Of a DNA stretch of 64,000 bases, positions 36,033 to 44,897 are shown piece after piece. This DNA comes from Vibrio fortis (lineage in GTDB: Bacteria; Pseudomonadota; Gammaproteobacteria; Enterobacterales; Vibrionaceae). The notes under the pieces were generated by a model. It did no database searches. It was not told where the DNA came from and worked only from the letters and a program-made list of their open reading frames with translations. The stretch lies in contig NZ_JFFR01000002.1 of NCBI RefSeq assembly GCF_000695685.1, positions 682,001 through 746,000 on the forward strand, read 5' to 3'. The number at the start of each line of letters is the position of its first letter. The stretch's first letter is position 1. The position numbers were made by a program, and so were the translations under genes.

Positions 36033-36818
36033 CTATTTTAACGCGAGTAACTTGTCCGTAAACTCAGCAAAACCATATCCACCCGGTTGAGTCATCACAA
36101 CGACTGGGTGGTGTTCAAGGCGTTGCCAATAGTGCTGAATGTTCGCTACCCCAACACTATTTGGTAATGCTTCAAACATGTATTGATCGTTCATAGAGTC
36201 ACCAACATAACAACTATGTTTGAGTATTTCTTCGGGTGATAAGCCCTTTTCCTCTAGAAAAGCCGTCGCAGTCGCTTTCTTAGAGTGCTCTCCGTACCAT
36301 GCATTGATATGAATCGAACTGGCAGTTGCATGAGCGCCCAATGTACGTATTTTTGCAACTACCTCTTCAATAATGTTCTCATCGACACGTGGGCGATTCT
36401 GACCGATATCAATAGCGACTTCACACAGTCTGTACGATTGATCCAACGTCAACTCAAGATCTGGGTATTCGTTCAAAATTGCTAACACTTGCTGTTTGAG
36501 CAGTTGTTGTTTCTCACTGATCACGCTTAACGGCACACTTGAGCGAAGGGTAAGGAAACCATTTTTCTTTTCCATAATAAAAGCGCCATTCTCACCAAGC
36601 ACGGCATCAACAGGCCAAAGTTGAGCAATATGATCGCACCACCCCGCGCAGGCACCCGTTACCGCAACCACTTTTTTGCCCGCTTCTCGAAGCTTTTTCA
36701 ATGCGATCAGTGTTTCAGGTGGCAGTTCACCATTCCAAGTCAGAGTGTCATCGACATCTGTTAAAACCCAATCTACGCTTTTCCAATTCTGATTTAATTC
36801 ATTCGTTACCGAATTCAT
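36033..36818 (-). CDS. HAD-superfamily phosphatase (Cof/IIB type)
   Basis: 261 residues. HAD motif I DVDDTLTWNG, motif II VTGACAGW, a Lys for motif III in HSKKATATAFLEEKG and motif IV GDSMNDQYMF, with a C2-type cap between. These proteins dephosphorylate sugar phosphates and similar small molecules. It lies 35 bases after the TRAP permease gene and is last in that operon, so it probably acts on the phosphorylated product of the imported compound (inference). Confidence 0.85.
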   Translation of the reverse strand: MNSVTNELNQNWKSVDWVLTDVDDTLTWNGELPPETLIALKKLREAGKKVVAVTGACAGWCDHIAQLWPVDAVLGENGAFIMEKKNGFLTLRSSVPLSVISEKQQLLKQQVLAILNEYPDLELTLDQSYRLCEVAIDIGQNRPRVDENIIEEVVAKIRTLGAHATASSIHINAWYGEHSKKATATAFLEEKGLSPEEILKHSCYVGDSMNDQYMFEALPNSVGVANIQHYWQRLEHHPVVVMTQPGGYGFAEFTDKLLALK

Positions 36819-36853
36819 TTTTACACCTCTAAATAATGATTAACGACACAGTG

Positions 36854-38137
36854 TTAAAGCAAATTCGGTAAGAACATCACCACGCTCTCTGAGAACGTCA
36901 GCAACATTAATACCGCTAACAGTGCTAGCAACAGGGGAGCCACTTCTTTAACGAAGTCGACCATACGAACTTTCAATATTGAGCAGACCGTAAACATCAT
37001 GGAGCCGAATGGTGGAGTGACACCACCAATCATAATATTCACAATCACGATAATGCCGAAGTGAACCGGATTGACACCCAAGTTCAATACCGCTGGAAGC
37101 AGCAGTGGCGTCAGGATGATCATTGCTGCACCGCCTTCAATGAACATGCCAACCACCAGCAGCAACACGTTGATCAATAACAACAGAACCAGCTTGTTGT
37201 CTGTTAGCTCAATCAAAGCCGATGCAACATTGTGGGGGATCTGCTCAAGTGTCATGTAATAACCAAAGACCATCGCACCGATGATAATGAACATCACGCT
37301 GCTGGTCCCCTGTACCGTCTCCCGCATAATTTGAGGAATATGTTTGAAACTCAACTCTCTGTAAATAAACGCACCAATAATGACACAAAGTAGAACTGCA
37401 ATGGCACCGGCTTCCGTTGGGGTAAAGAGCCCAAAGCGCATTCCTAGAATAATGCCGAACGGAATCAACAGAGCGGGCACAGCCTTAAAGAAGTAATGAA
37501 GACGTTCTTTGGCTGTCGCCGGCTTCGAACGTGAAGGTTTATAGTTTCGCTTACGAGAGATAAACCAAATGGTGATCATTAAGGACAGAGCCATCAAGAA
37601 CGCTGGTACATAACCCGCGATAAACATTTGGTGCACGGAAACGTTCGCCAATAGAGCGAAAATAATCAAGTTAATACCAGGTGGAATCACTGGGCTAATA
37701 CTTGAAGATGCTGCAGTCACAGCTGCAGTAAACGGTAAGTCGTAGCCGCGTTTGGTCATCTCTGGCGCTAAGATTTTTGACTGCATTGCAGCATCGGCGT
37801 TCGCTGAACCTGAGATGCCACCCATCAAGGTACTCAGTGCTACGTTGACCTGAGCTAATCCGCCCGTCTTATGGCCAATCATTGAATCGGCAAACGCGAG
37901 CAAGCTTTTACTGATCCCCGCATAGTTCATCACCGATCCCACCATAATGAAAAACGGGATTGCCAGTAACGGAAACGACTCCGCCGAACTGATGAACCTC
38001 TGCATAACCAAGGTCACGGGAATCGAATTATTGATAAATAGGAAATAGACCATTGCGGACGATATCAGGGAGAACGCAATCGGAATGTTCAGCAGGAAAA
38101 GAGCAAAAAGAATAAAAATTGGAAGATAGCTTTCCAT
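36854..38137 (-). CDS. dctM: TRAP transporter large permease DctM
   Basis: 427 residues, about 12 membrane helices; the TRAP/DctM features include PFFIMVGSVMNYAGISKSLLAFADSMIGH, the GGISGSANADAAMQSKILAPEM motif, SSISPVIPPGINLIIFALLANVS, RFGLFTPTEAGAIAV and GGVTPPFGSMMF. Uses a sodium gradient. Nine bases after the DctQ gene. Confidence 0.95.
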   Translation of the reverse strand: MESYLPIFILFALFLLNIPIAFSLISSAMVYFLFINNSIPVTLVMQRFISSAESFPLLAIPFFIMVGSVMNYAGISKSLLAFADSMIGHKTGGLAQVNVALSTLMGGISGSANADAAMQSKILAPEMTKRGYDLPFTAAVTAASSSISPVIPPGINLIIFALLANVSVHQMFIAGYVPAFLMALSLMITIWFISRKRNYKPSRSKPATAKERLHYFFKAVPALLIPFGIILGMRFGLFTPTEAGAIAVLLCVIIGAFIYRELSFKHIPQIMRETVQGTSSVMFIIIGAMVFGYYMTLEQIPHNVASALIELTDNKLVLLLLINVLLLVVGMFIEGGAAMIILTPLLLPAVLNLGVNPVHFGIIVIVNIMIGGVTPPFGSMMFTVCSILKVRMVDFVKEVAPLLLALLAVLMLLTFSESVVMFLPNLL

Positions 38138-38146
38138 CGAGAGTAC

Positions 38147-38611
38147 CTACTGCTTAGAACTTTTTAAAGAAGCTACATCGTCCACGATAAATTTAACGGT
38201 GTGGATAGCCATCAAAGAAAAACTGAGTAACAGCACGCCATTTATAGCAAAGTAAGACATCCCCATTACTGGCGTGACTTTGCTAGAGAGCATCAAATAC
38301 TGATAACTAAGAACTGACATCAAAATGTTGATACCCAATAGGAATACCGAGACCCCTAGTTTAAAAATGCGTTTGGGACGCGTTGGTAACATGGCCACAA
38401 TCACATCCACTCCCATATGAAGTTTGTGCTTGTAGCATGAGCTGATGCCCAGATAGACAGCCCAGATAAAACAGATCACTGAGAGCTCTTCGCTCCAAGG
38501 TACAACAAAGCCAAATCCATAGCGTAAAACCACATTAACGATCACAACGAGCACTGTGATTGAAATAGCAATCGACGCTAAGATTTCTTCAAGGTTTCTT
38601 AATAAAAACAA
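38147..38611 (-). CDS. dctQ: TRAP transporter small permease DctQ
   Basis: 154 residues with four membrane helices and DctQ motifs (VVNVVLRYGFGFVVPWSEELSVICFIWAVYLG; HMGVDVI). Pairs with DctM and DctP. Confidence 0.92.
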   Translation of the reverse strand: MFLLRNLEEILASIAISITVLVVIVNVVLRYGFGFVVPWSEELSVICFIWAVYLGISSCYKHKLHMGVDVIVAMLPTRPKRIFKLGVSVFLLGINILMSVLSYQYLMLSSKVTPVMGMSYFAINGVLLLSFSLMAIHTVKFIVDDVASLKSSKQ

Positions 38612-38662
38612 GAGATCCTCCTAGATTTACTCGCTATAAATGCTGCAAGCAAACAGGAATCA

Positions 38663-38687
38663 AGCGACCCAAAATTATTGAGTCGCT
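38663..38687 (-). repeat. Hairpin between dctP and dctQ
   Basis: AGCGAC/GTCGCT stem with a short AT-rich loop in the 102-base gap; such structures often let the binding protein be made in excess over the permease. Confidence 0.5.
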
Positions 38688-38713
38688 AGTGTTAACAAAT
38701 GGAATTTTAATCG

Positions 38714-39727
38714 TTATTGAGCCGCACGAATCGTCTCAAGTTCTTTCATGATGGTCGCGTGAACACCTTCGCTCCAAGTGGGGAACTGGTTGTAAACGTC
38801 TGCCGTCAGCTGGTTAAACTCTTCAGAGTTCACTTCATTAAACGTCACACCCAGTTCTTCTAGCTTCTGCTTGTATTCTTCATCAAGTTTAACCAGTTCT
38901 TGAGTGTTAGATTCAACACCCGCTGCTAGCTCTTCGTTGATAATGGCTTGCTGTTCTGGCGTGAACTTATCCCACAACGTTGGAGAAATGTAGATGCCAA
39001 CAGAGCCAAGGAAGTGCTTAGTTAGCGACATGTTCTTAGCAACTTCGTAGATCTTCGTCGAGTACATAGTCAAGATAGAGCCTTCTAGACCATCAACAAC
39101 GCCTTGCTGAACACCAGCGTATGTTTCTGGGAAAGGAAGAGAAGCCGGCGCTGCGCCCATAGCAGAGAGTGTACTAATAAACAGTTGGCTTTGTGGTACA
39201 CGAATACGCATCCCCGCCATGTCTGAAGAGTTAACAATCTCTTTATTGGTGATCATATGACGGAACCCAAACATATAGTCCGCGTTTAATACCTTAATGC
39301 CCTTCTCTTCAGCTTGCTGCTTAAGACCTGCGACATAGTCTGTGTCCATCATTGCCAAGTATTCATCGTAAGAGTTGTACAACATAGGACCCGCAAGGGC
39401 TGCAAAATCAGGAACGTAATCGCCAAGGTAAGTCAGGTCTTCCACGGCAATCCAGTTAGCACCATTTACGACCTGCTCTAGGTTGTCTTTATAAACTGGT
39501 AGTTGGCCACCAGGGAAAACTTTAATGTTAACTGAGCCATCAGTGCGTTCACGAATCTTGTCCGTCACCTTCACTAGTTCTTGCGTTAGAAGCTCATTCT
39601 GAGTGAACACCAGGCTCATATTGATATCAATCGGTTCAATCTTCGCTTCTGTTGCTGCTTCATCTGCCTGACCACAACCGACAAGAAGCGCTGCGGCTGT
39701 CATTACTGTTCCTATTAGCTTTTTCAT
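38714..39727 (-). CDS. dctP: TRAP transporter solute-binding protein DctP
   Basis: 337 residues from the ATG at 39727, which has AAAGGATTC upstream; a longer frame to 39802 runs through the promoter region. A lipobox-like LLVGC at residue 16–20 suggests a lipid-anchored binding protein, unusual but known in TRAP systems. DctP-fold motifs: VFPGGQLPVYKDNLEQVVNGA, MRIRVPQSQLFISTLSAMGAAPASLPFPETYAGVQQGVVDGLEG (with the conserved Arg that contacts a carboxylate or acidic group of most TRAP ligands). Confidence 0.93.
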   Translation of the reverse strand: MKKLIGTVMTAAALLVGCGQADEAATEAKIEPIDINMSLVFTQNELLTQELVKVTDKIRERTDGSVNIKVFPGGQLPVYKDNLEQVVNGANWIAVEDLTYLGDYVPDFAALAGPMLYNSYDEYLAMMDTDYVAGLKQQAEEKGIKVLNADYMFGFRHMITNKEIVNSSDMAGMRIRVPQSQLFISTLSAMGAAPASLPFPETYAGVQQGVVDGLEGSILTMYSTKIYEVAKNMSLTKHFLGSVGIYISPTLWDKFTPEQQAIINEELAAGVESNTQELVKLDEEYKQKLEELGVTFNEVNSEEFNQLTADVYNQFPTWSEGVHATIMKELETIRAAQ

Positions 39728-39810
39728 TTTGAATCCTTTGTTTTGGATGTGTAACTTCAATTGAGTATAGAAGGCTAAATTTTGGTTGAGTATGCGATTC
39801 AATTATTACA

Positions 39811-39844
39811 TTCATATGAACATAAAAATGTTTATTTGAACATT
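39811..39844. promoter_or_regulatory. GlpR/DeoR-type operator half-sites
   Basis: TGAACAT, AATGTTT and GAACATT occur within 34 bases of the divergent promoter region between dctP and the phosphodiesterase gene. They resemble the ATGTTCG–CGAACAT operator of GlpR. The DeoR/GlpR-type protein encoded in the same locus is the obvious candidate binder. Confidence 0.5.
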
Positions 39845-39931
39845 ACATAAAACATGACCTTGCCCATAAACGCAAATCTTGTTGCTAAACTTTCATATAG
39901 ATAGTAATAAATCTGTAATGATAGAGAGATA

Positions 39932-40675
39932 ATGTTCACTCAACTTTCAAATGAACAATTAGATATTGATATGATCACAGGCCATCGCGGTGCAGCACTT
40001 TTAGCACCAGAAAATACATTGGTAAGTATTGAACGAGCAGCCCAAGCAGGCGCCAAGTGGGTAGAGATTGATACTCAGCTAACTGCGGATAAAATCCCAG
40101 TCGTTATGCATGATGAAACTGTTGATCGTTGTACTAACGGCACTGGTAAATTATCCGAACTGACACTCGCAGATATTCAAGCCTTAGATGCTGGTAGTTG
40201 GTTTGGTAAAGAATTCGAAGGGGTTACGATTCCTACCTTGGAAGAAGCGATGCTCAAGTGTATGGAGCTTGGGGTAACCTTAAACCTCGAATTAAAGGTC
40301 TACAACCAACACACAACACAAGCACTAACCGATGAGGTGCTTGCGGCTGTTGAACGTATTAATTACCCGCTAGATAAATTGTTGTTTTCAAGCTTCAACC
40401 AAGATGTGTTGGCTCAATGCAAAGCATATTACCCTCAAGTAAGACGCGGTTTTATCTGCGATCAGTGGTCTCAGGACAGTTTAAACGCGCTTCTGTACTT
40501 AGACCTTTATAGTATCCATATCGACCACCAGCTACTCGATATTTCCATCGCCGATGAGATAAAAGAATCGGGTATAATCCTCAAAGTATGGACACTCAAT
40601 GAACCATCGAAAGCGAAAGGATTCTATGAGATGGGTGTCGACAACATCATTACCGACATGCCGAACCAATTTTAG
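39932..40675 (+). CDS. Glycerophosphodiester phosphodiesterase (UgpQ-like)
   Basis: 247 residues, cytoplasmic (no signal peptide). GDPD TIM barrel: GHRGAALLAPENTL (catalytic His, Glu), WVEIDTQLTADKIPVVMHDETVDRCTNGTG (metal ligands, catalytic His), NLELKVY, and KVWTLNEPSKA near the end. Hydrolyses glycerophosphodiesters to sn-glycerol-3-phosphate and an alcohol. Divergent from the TRAP operon, nine bases before the DeoR gene. Confidence 0.92.
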   Translation: MFTQLSNEQLDIDMITGHRGAALLAPENTLVSIERAAQAGAKWVEIDTQLTADKIPVVMHDETVDRCTNGTGKLSELTLADIQALDAGSWFGKEFEGVTIPTLEEAMLKCMELGVTLNLELKVYNQHTTQALTDEVLAAVERINYPLDKLLFSSFNQDVLAQCKAYYPQVRRGFICDQWSQDSLNALLYLDLYSIHIDHQLLDISIADEIKESGIILKVWTLNEPSKAKGFYEMGVDNIITDMPNQF

Positions 40676-40684
40676 TGAAACAGT

Positions 40685-41437
40685 ATGGAATTAAACCAGC
40701 GCCAAAAGCAGATACTTGCCACTCTTAAATCCAACCAAGATGTTCAGATTGACCATCTCGCTGACCAGTTTGCTGTTACCACACAAACTATTCGACGTGA
40801 TGTAAACCAACTGTGCGAACAAGGATTAGCAAGACGTGTACATGGTGGCGTGAGCCTGCCGACCGCACTAACCAACACCAGCTATCGCTTTCGTACTGGC
40901 GTTGAGTCCGAAGTCAAAGACAGCATCGCAATGGCGGTGGCTAATGCGATACCGGAAGGGTCGACTGTGATGATGGGGATTGGCACAACCGTGACTCGAA
41001 TCGCTCAGTATCTGCTTGCAAAGCCCGCTCTACGCGTTATCACTAATAACCTGCAAGTTGCGCGAATTTTAGAAGCGAACGAGCAAATCGAGGTCTATTT
41101 AGCAGGCGGTTTACTGCGTCGTGAACACCAAGACATGGTAGGCAGCAGCGTGGTTAACTTCTTCTCCGATTTTGAAGCCGATATTGGTATTTGTGGTTGC
41201 GGCTCTATCACAACGAGCCATTATGCGATGGAGCATGAACAAGTTGAGGCCGATCTTTCCAAAGCCATTCTCAACAACAGCCGTGAATGCTGGCTAGTAG
41301 CAGACGCGAGTAAATGGGGTCGTTTTGCTGCGCTAAAAGTCGCTCCCCTAGATAGATTTGATCGTATCTATACCAATAATCGTCAACTCCCAGAAGAGCT
41401 AAACGTTCAGTTCATCGACGATACCGTATCTGCTTAA
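40685..41437 (+). CDS. DeoR/GlpR-family transcriptional repressor
   Basis: 250 residues. N-terminal HTH (QRQKQILATLKSN, IDHLADQFAVTTQTIRRDVNQLCEQGLARRVHGGVS) and C-terminal DeoR sensor domain with the phosphosugar-binding patterns (MMGIGTTVTRIAQYL, TNNLQVARIL, LAGGLLRREHQDMVG). Members sense phosphorylated intermediates such as glycerol-3-phosphate. Co-transcribed with the phosphodiesterase gene and probably controls the TRAP operon too. Confidence 0.9.
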   Translation: MELNQRQKQILATLKSNQDVQIDHLADQFAVTTQTIRRDVNQLCEQGLARRVHGGVSLPTALTNTSYRFRTGVESEVKDSIAMAVANAIPEGSTVMMGIGTTVTRIAQYLLAKPALRVITNNLQVARILEANEQIEVYLAGGLLRREHQDMVGSSVVNFFSDFEADIGICGCGSITTSHYAMEHEQVEADLSKAILNNSRECWLVADASKWGRFAALKVAPLDRFDRIYTNNRQLPEELNVQFIDDTVSA

Positions 41438-41447
41438 TTCCCGTCGA

Positions 41448-42380
41448 TTATCGAACCAGCCCACTTGCATCGCTACGAAGGAAGTGGGTGTTTTCGACTA
41501 GGAAATCAAGCAATGTACTCGCTTGAGGGCTCAATGCCCGACCTTTTAGTGACTGCACTTTCACTCGAGCTTTAGATAAGATCTCAAGATCAGTCGGCAC
41601 TATCTCAATCTCTCCCGATTCAACCTCTTCCAAGACCGTTAGCTTCGGCATAAAAGTAACGCCTAATCCCGCTGATACAAAGTTTTTCAAGGCGCTCACT
41701 GAGTTAGTCTGCAGCTTTGGTGAAAGACTCACATGCGACACCTGCTCTGCATGATGAACAAGCCTCCCCATACCAGTTGAGTTATCGATCAGCGCGAGAG
41801 GTAAAGCCTGCAGATCTTGCAGTGTTGTCGGTTCATCTTTCAAAGTTAGGAGGTGCCCTTTAGGAACAATGAGCTCTAGTGGATGACTTCGCTCAACATG
41901 AGTATGCAGCTTAGGATGAGGCGCGGCTGCATAGGTAATCGCGAAATCGATCTGCTGATCTTCAAGTAGTTTAACTGCATCTAACGCACCAGCGATTTCA
42001 ATCGATAAATTGATATCGGGGTAACGAGTCATAAAGGTTTCCATCGGCTTGGAAACGAGATTAGTAATGAAACCCTCACCGATTGCGATACTGACACTAC
42101 CACCCGTTAAGTTCTTCAACTTCGTTAGTTGAGAAAGCACTGCTGCTTCACTGCGTATAATGTTGCGATAGTGATTCAGCAGCTCATTACCAGCCTCGGT
42201 CAAATACGATTGACGGTTATTGCGCTCCCACACTTTCATTTCAACCTGAGCTTCAAGTTGCCCTAACATGCGACTCATGGCTGCCGGGTCTACGTTGAGC
42301 ATTTTCGCCGCCTTGCGCAGTGAGCCGTACTTAGACAACCCATTTAGATACTCCAAAGCGCGTATATTGAAATGATGCAT
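41448..42380 (-). CDS. LysR-family regulator
   Basis: 310 residues. N-terminal HTH with unusual wording (RALEYLNGLSKYGSLRKAAKMLNVDPAAMSRMLGQLEAQVEMKVWER) and an effector domain of usual length. Convergent with the DeoR gene and 268 bases from the divergent DUF1826 gene. No target is evident from context; the DUF1826 promoter carries Zur boxes instead. Confidence 0.88.
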   Translation of the reverse strand: MHHFNIRALEYLNGLSKYGSLRKAAKMLNVDPAAMSRMLGQLEAQVEMKVWERNNRQSYLTEAGNELLNHYRNIIRSEAAVLSQLTKLKNLTGGSVSIAIGEGFITNLVSKPMETFMTRYPDINLSIEIAGALDAVKLLEDQQIDFAITYAAAPHPKLHTHVERSHPLELIVPKGHLLTLKDEPTTLQDLQALPLALIDNSTGMGRLVHHAEQVSHVSLSPKLQTNSVSALKNFVSAGLGVTFMPKLTVLEEVESGEIEIVPTDLEILSKARVKVQSLKGRALSPQASTLLDFLVENTHFLRSDASGLVR

Positions 42381-42558
42381 AATAAATCCCTGTACTACAG
42401 CAATTTGCTAAGGTTCTCATATTTATTGCTATCTGATCTCGATAAATTCTCTTCTTGCCCCTGTAAGGGGAAAATCTGTGCTTGAGGTCACCTATCTACT
42501 GTCAAACTGGAAAAGTTATCCCAGCGTTGTTTAGTCGCTGCATTTTGATTGTCATAGT

Positions 42559-42573
42559 TGTTATGATATAACA
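42559..42573. promoter_or_regulatory. Zur box 1 upstream of the DUF1826 gene
   Basis: TGTTATGATATAACA is a near-perfect dyad and continues into ACATTTC, closely matching the gammaproteobacterial Zur consensus (GAAATGTTATANTATAACATTTC). It lies 75–90 bases upstream of the DUF1826 start. Confidence 0.7.
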
Positions 42574-42602
42574 TTTCAAATATCAACTATTATTGATGCT
42601 GT

Positions 42603-42618
42603 GAAATGTTATATAGCG
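42603..42618. promoter_or_regulatory. Zur box 2 (half conserved) upstream of the DUF1826 gene
   Basis: GAAATGTTATA is an exact left half of the Zur consensus; the right half is degenerate. It is 35 bases from the ATG. Confidence 0.5.
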
Positions 42619-42648
42619 TTAACCAATTTAGACACCGGGGATCACACC

Positions 42649-43320
42649 ATGAACACTGAGACTACTGAACTATTTGCTGCTGATACCGAAACGAGAAATA
42701 CACCTTCGTTCAGCAAAGGGAAATTGCCAACAGTGCTTACAGATATATATCAAGACAATCTGAATATGGTGGTTTGGGAGCGTGCTTTCAGTAAGGAACT
42801 GACACAAGCCATCGAAGAGTTTATTTCAAATAACCCGGATTTCAGTAAGTCAGTGAATGTCTCTTCTGAAAGTGCTTATCAAGAATTACAAAAATCACTC
42901 GACGACTTACCCCCAACTTTAGTTCAGAACATTGCTGAGCTAGTTGATATGTTCTGTTGCTTATTCGATCTCAAAGATGCTGGTGTACGCCTAGCAACAT
43001 TAAACAGTGCTATGTGCCCACGCTTTCATGTCGATCGTGTCCCTTGCCGATTGGTTACCACTTTCCATGGCACAGCAACACAATGGCTACCTAACCATGT
43101 TCTTGATCGCTCTAAGCTTGGACATGGCAGCTACGGACAACCTGACCACCTATCCGGCTTATACCAAGATGAAAGTGACGTTCAACAGTTATCGTGTGGT
43201 GACGTCGCACTGTTAAAAGGCGGAGCGTGGATTGGTAATGAAGAGACAGCATTAGTACACCGCTCACCAATGGTTTCTGCACGAGAGAATAGACTGCTGT
43301 TGACCGTAGATTTTGGGTAA
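42649..43320 (+). CDS. DUF1826 protein, probably zinc-responsive
   Basis: 223 residues from the ATG at 42649; an upstream ATG at 42601 falls inside Zur box 2 and is rejected. The DUF1826 core shows CPRFHVDRVPCRLVTTFHG and GDVALLKGGAW...ALVHRSP; the His-x-Asp with a later His is compatible with a metal-binding double-stranded beta-helix fold (inference). DUF1826 genes often stand beside COG0523 zinc chaperones and under Zur control. It appears to be the last core gene before the island. Confidence 0.8.
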   Translation: MNTETTELFAADTETRNTPSFSKGKLPTVLTDIYQDNLNMVVWERAFSKELTQAIEEFISNNPDFSKSVNVSSESAYQELQKSLDDLPPTLVQNIAELVDMFCCLFDLKDAGVRLATLNSAMCPRFHVDRVPCRLVTTFHGTATQWLPNHVLDRSKLGHGSYGQPDHLSGLYQDESDVQQLSCGDVALLKGGAWIGNEETALVHRSPMVSARENRLLLTVDFG

Positions 43321-43360
43321 CGCTATGCCGGTAAAAGAATAATTTTCGCCCAAAACGACA

Positions 43361-43386
43361 AAAGCCTAGCATTGCTGCTAGGCTTT
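43361..43386 (+). terminator. Terminator after the DUF1826 gene
   Basis: Perfect AAAGCCTAGCA/TGCTAGGCTTT stem, four-base loop, about 40 bases after the stop; only a modest T-run. Confidence 0.8.
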
Positions 43387-43520
43387 CTGGAATATGGCGG
43401 GAGGGAGACAGCAGACTCTAACGCATAACCTATTGATTTTATATTAATTATTAATATTTTAACCCAATGAGTATTACCTAAGGTATTACCTTATGCATTT
43501 ACTATAATTGGCACTGACGA

Positions 43521-44876
43521 CTAGAAGTTTATCTTCACCGGATAACCCAGTGCTCGCAATGATTTATTGGTTCTTCCATTCCTTGGTGGTGTGGTTTCCG
43601 GTTGAGCCCAACCCACAACTTCAGCAATTGAGTTTATCCCATAGTGAGGTATCCAAAGTTCGTCTGTTTTACTCGCTGCATAGATTCTTTCCCAAATCTC
43701 ATCAGACTTTCCAACATACAAGATATTGAACAAGATCTGTCTGATATCTTGTCCTTTCTTATTTCGCTGATTCATCAACCAACGCGCGTATAGCGGTACT
43801 CTTTCATCGCGCGAAAGTGTCTTGACTTCAGGTCGGCCTAATATTGCTGTGCTCATTTTTATCACATGGTCTTTAGTTGCATGAGTACACCAACATATTT
43901 CTTCTACTTCATCTATAGACAGATTAAGTATTCTATCTTTAGCAAGTAGTTCACGTAGCTTTGGAGCTGTATTATAAAATGTATCATCTTCGTGCGATGG
44001 GGCTGCAGGGTGCTTTTTCCACCAAGCCAAGGCATTCATTAACGCTGCATTTGGATCTTTTTCATGCTTTGAATGAAACTCTTCATAAGGATAAGTACCA
44101 TTTTTTTGTTTTACTTCGTTATAGTAGTATGCGTGTAAAAACTGGTCGACTTGCCAATATGCCGGAATATCCTCTGAAACCCAATCAGGACGAAAATCAT
44201 TAATCTGTGAGGCTATATTGTCAATTTTGGAAATGGCAGATTGCCACTCTTTCCTGAAGTTTTCTTTTCTCTTATCAACAGTATTTGATTTGGTGCAATC
44301 ACTAACTCCATTGAACTCTGGGATTTTTCTCCCTTTTCGAGTTTTGTCATCAAACTGATCAAGACCCGCCTTTTTTCTATCTTTAAGAAGTGTGAGCTGT
44401 TCATCAATGATGTCTTGTGAAAGAGGAACTGACTCCTCCAACTCTTTCAGCTCATCAAAGTAACTTTCTAGCTGTACGACCATATTATTTGAAACAAGAT
44501 CTTCTTCCGTAAAGAACATTCCCGTTTCAATATTTGTCCACCAAGCTCTGTTTGAAAGGTTAGCTGAGCCGATGTAAGCACCATAGCCTTGCCACCAAAT
44601 GATTTTAGCGTGAAGAACATCCGGGATTAGCTGACAAAAAATATTGTTCTTTATGTTTTTTAGTAACTGCGTAAGTAGCCTTGGTTGAACAGGAACGGTA
44701 TGATCGTAACGCATCCAAATATCAAGCCGATACTTATTATCAATACAATTTTTCAACAATGTATCAGTGTCATCACCATATGCAATTGCTGCGAGCACGC
44801 CGTCAACTTCATCTTCAATTTTAGGCAAGTAAGATGATAGGTAACATTTATTTATACCGTTGGCGATTAACTTCAT
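43521..44876 (-). CDS. PLD-like protein with degenerate HKD motif
   Basis: 451 residues. One phospholipase-D-type motif: His89-x-Lys91-x4-Gln96-x6-GSAN; the Asp of HKD is replaced by Gln. The N-terminal 165 residues form the PLD-like domain. The rest (about 200–451) is helical, with a C-terminal region of unknown fold (GWAQPETTPPRNGRTNKSLRALGY). HKD nucleases such as BfiI use one motif per subunit. It is last in the seven-gene operon, 21 bases after the HNH gene. Could be a nuclease, a nucleic-acid binder or an inactivated relative. Confidence 0.7.
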   Translation of the reverse strand: MKLIANGINKCYLSSYLPKIEDEVDGVLAAIAYGDDTDTLLKNCIDNKYRLDIWMRYDHTVPVQPRLLTQLLKNIKNNIFCQLIPDVLHAKIIWWQGYGAYIGSANLSNRAWWTNIETGMFFTEEDLVSNNMVVQLESYFDELKELEESVPLSQDIIDEQLTLLKDRKKAGLDQFDDKTRKGRKIPEFNGVSDCTKSNTVDKRKENFRKEWQSAISKIDNIASQINDFRPDWVSEDIPAYWQVDQFLHAYYYNEVKQKNGTYPYEEFHSKHEKDPNAALMNALAWWKKHPAAPSHEDDTFYNTAPKLRELLAKDRILNLSIDEVEEICWCTHATKDHVIKMSTAILGRPEVKTLSRDERVPLYARWLMNQRNKKGQDIRQILFNILYVGKSDEIWERIYAASKTDELWIPHYGINSIAEVVGWAQPETTPPRNGRTNKSLRALGYPVKINF

Positions 44877-44897
44877 TGATTTTCAGCCTTTCTCGTA

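Noticed and set aside
35879..36061. 60-aa plus-strand ORF in the AT-rich region
   Set aside because: It runs through the long hairpin and into the HAD gene's 3' end; composition (Lys/Phe/Thr-rich) is that of random AT-rich sequence.
43400..43440. Possible tRNA-Ser 3' end as attachment site (GGCGGGAGGGAGAC)
   Set aside because: There is no T-arm or TTCGAAC complement and no tRNA fold nearby; resemblance is limited to a few bases.
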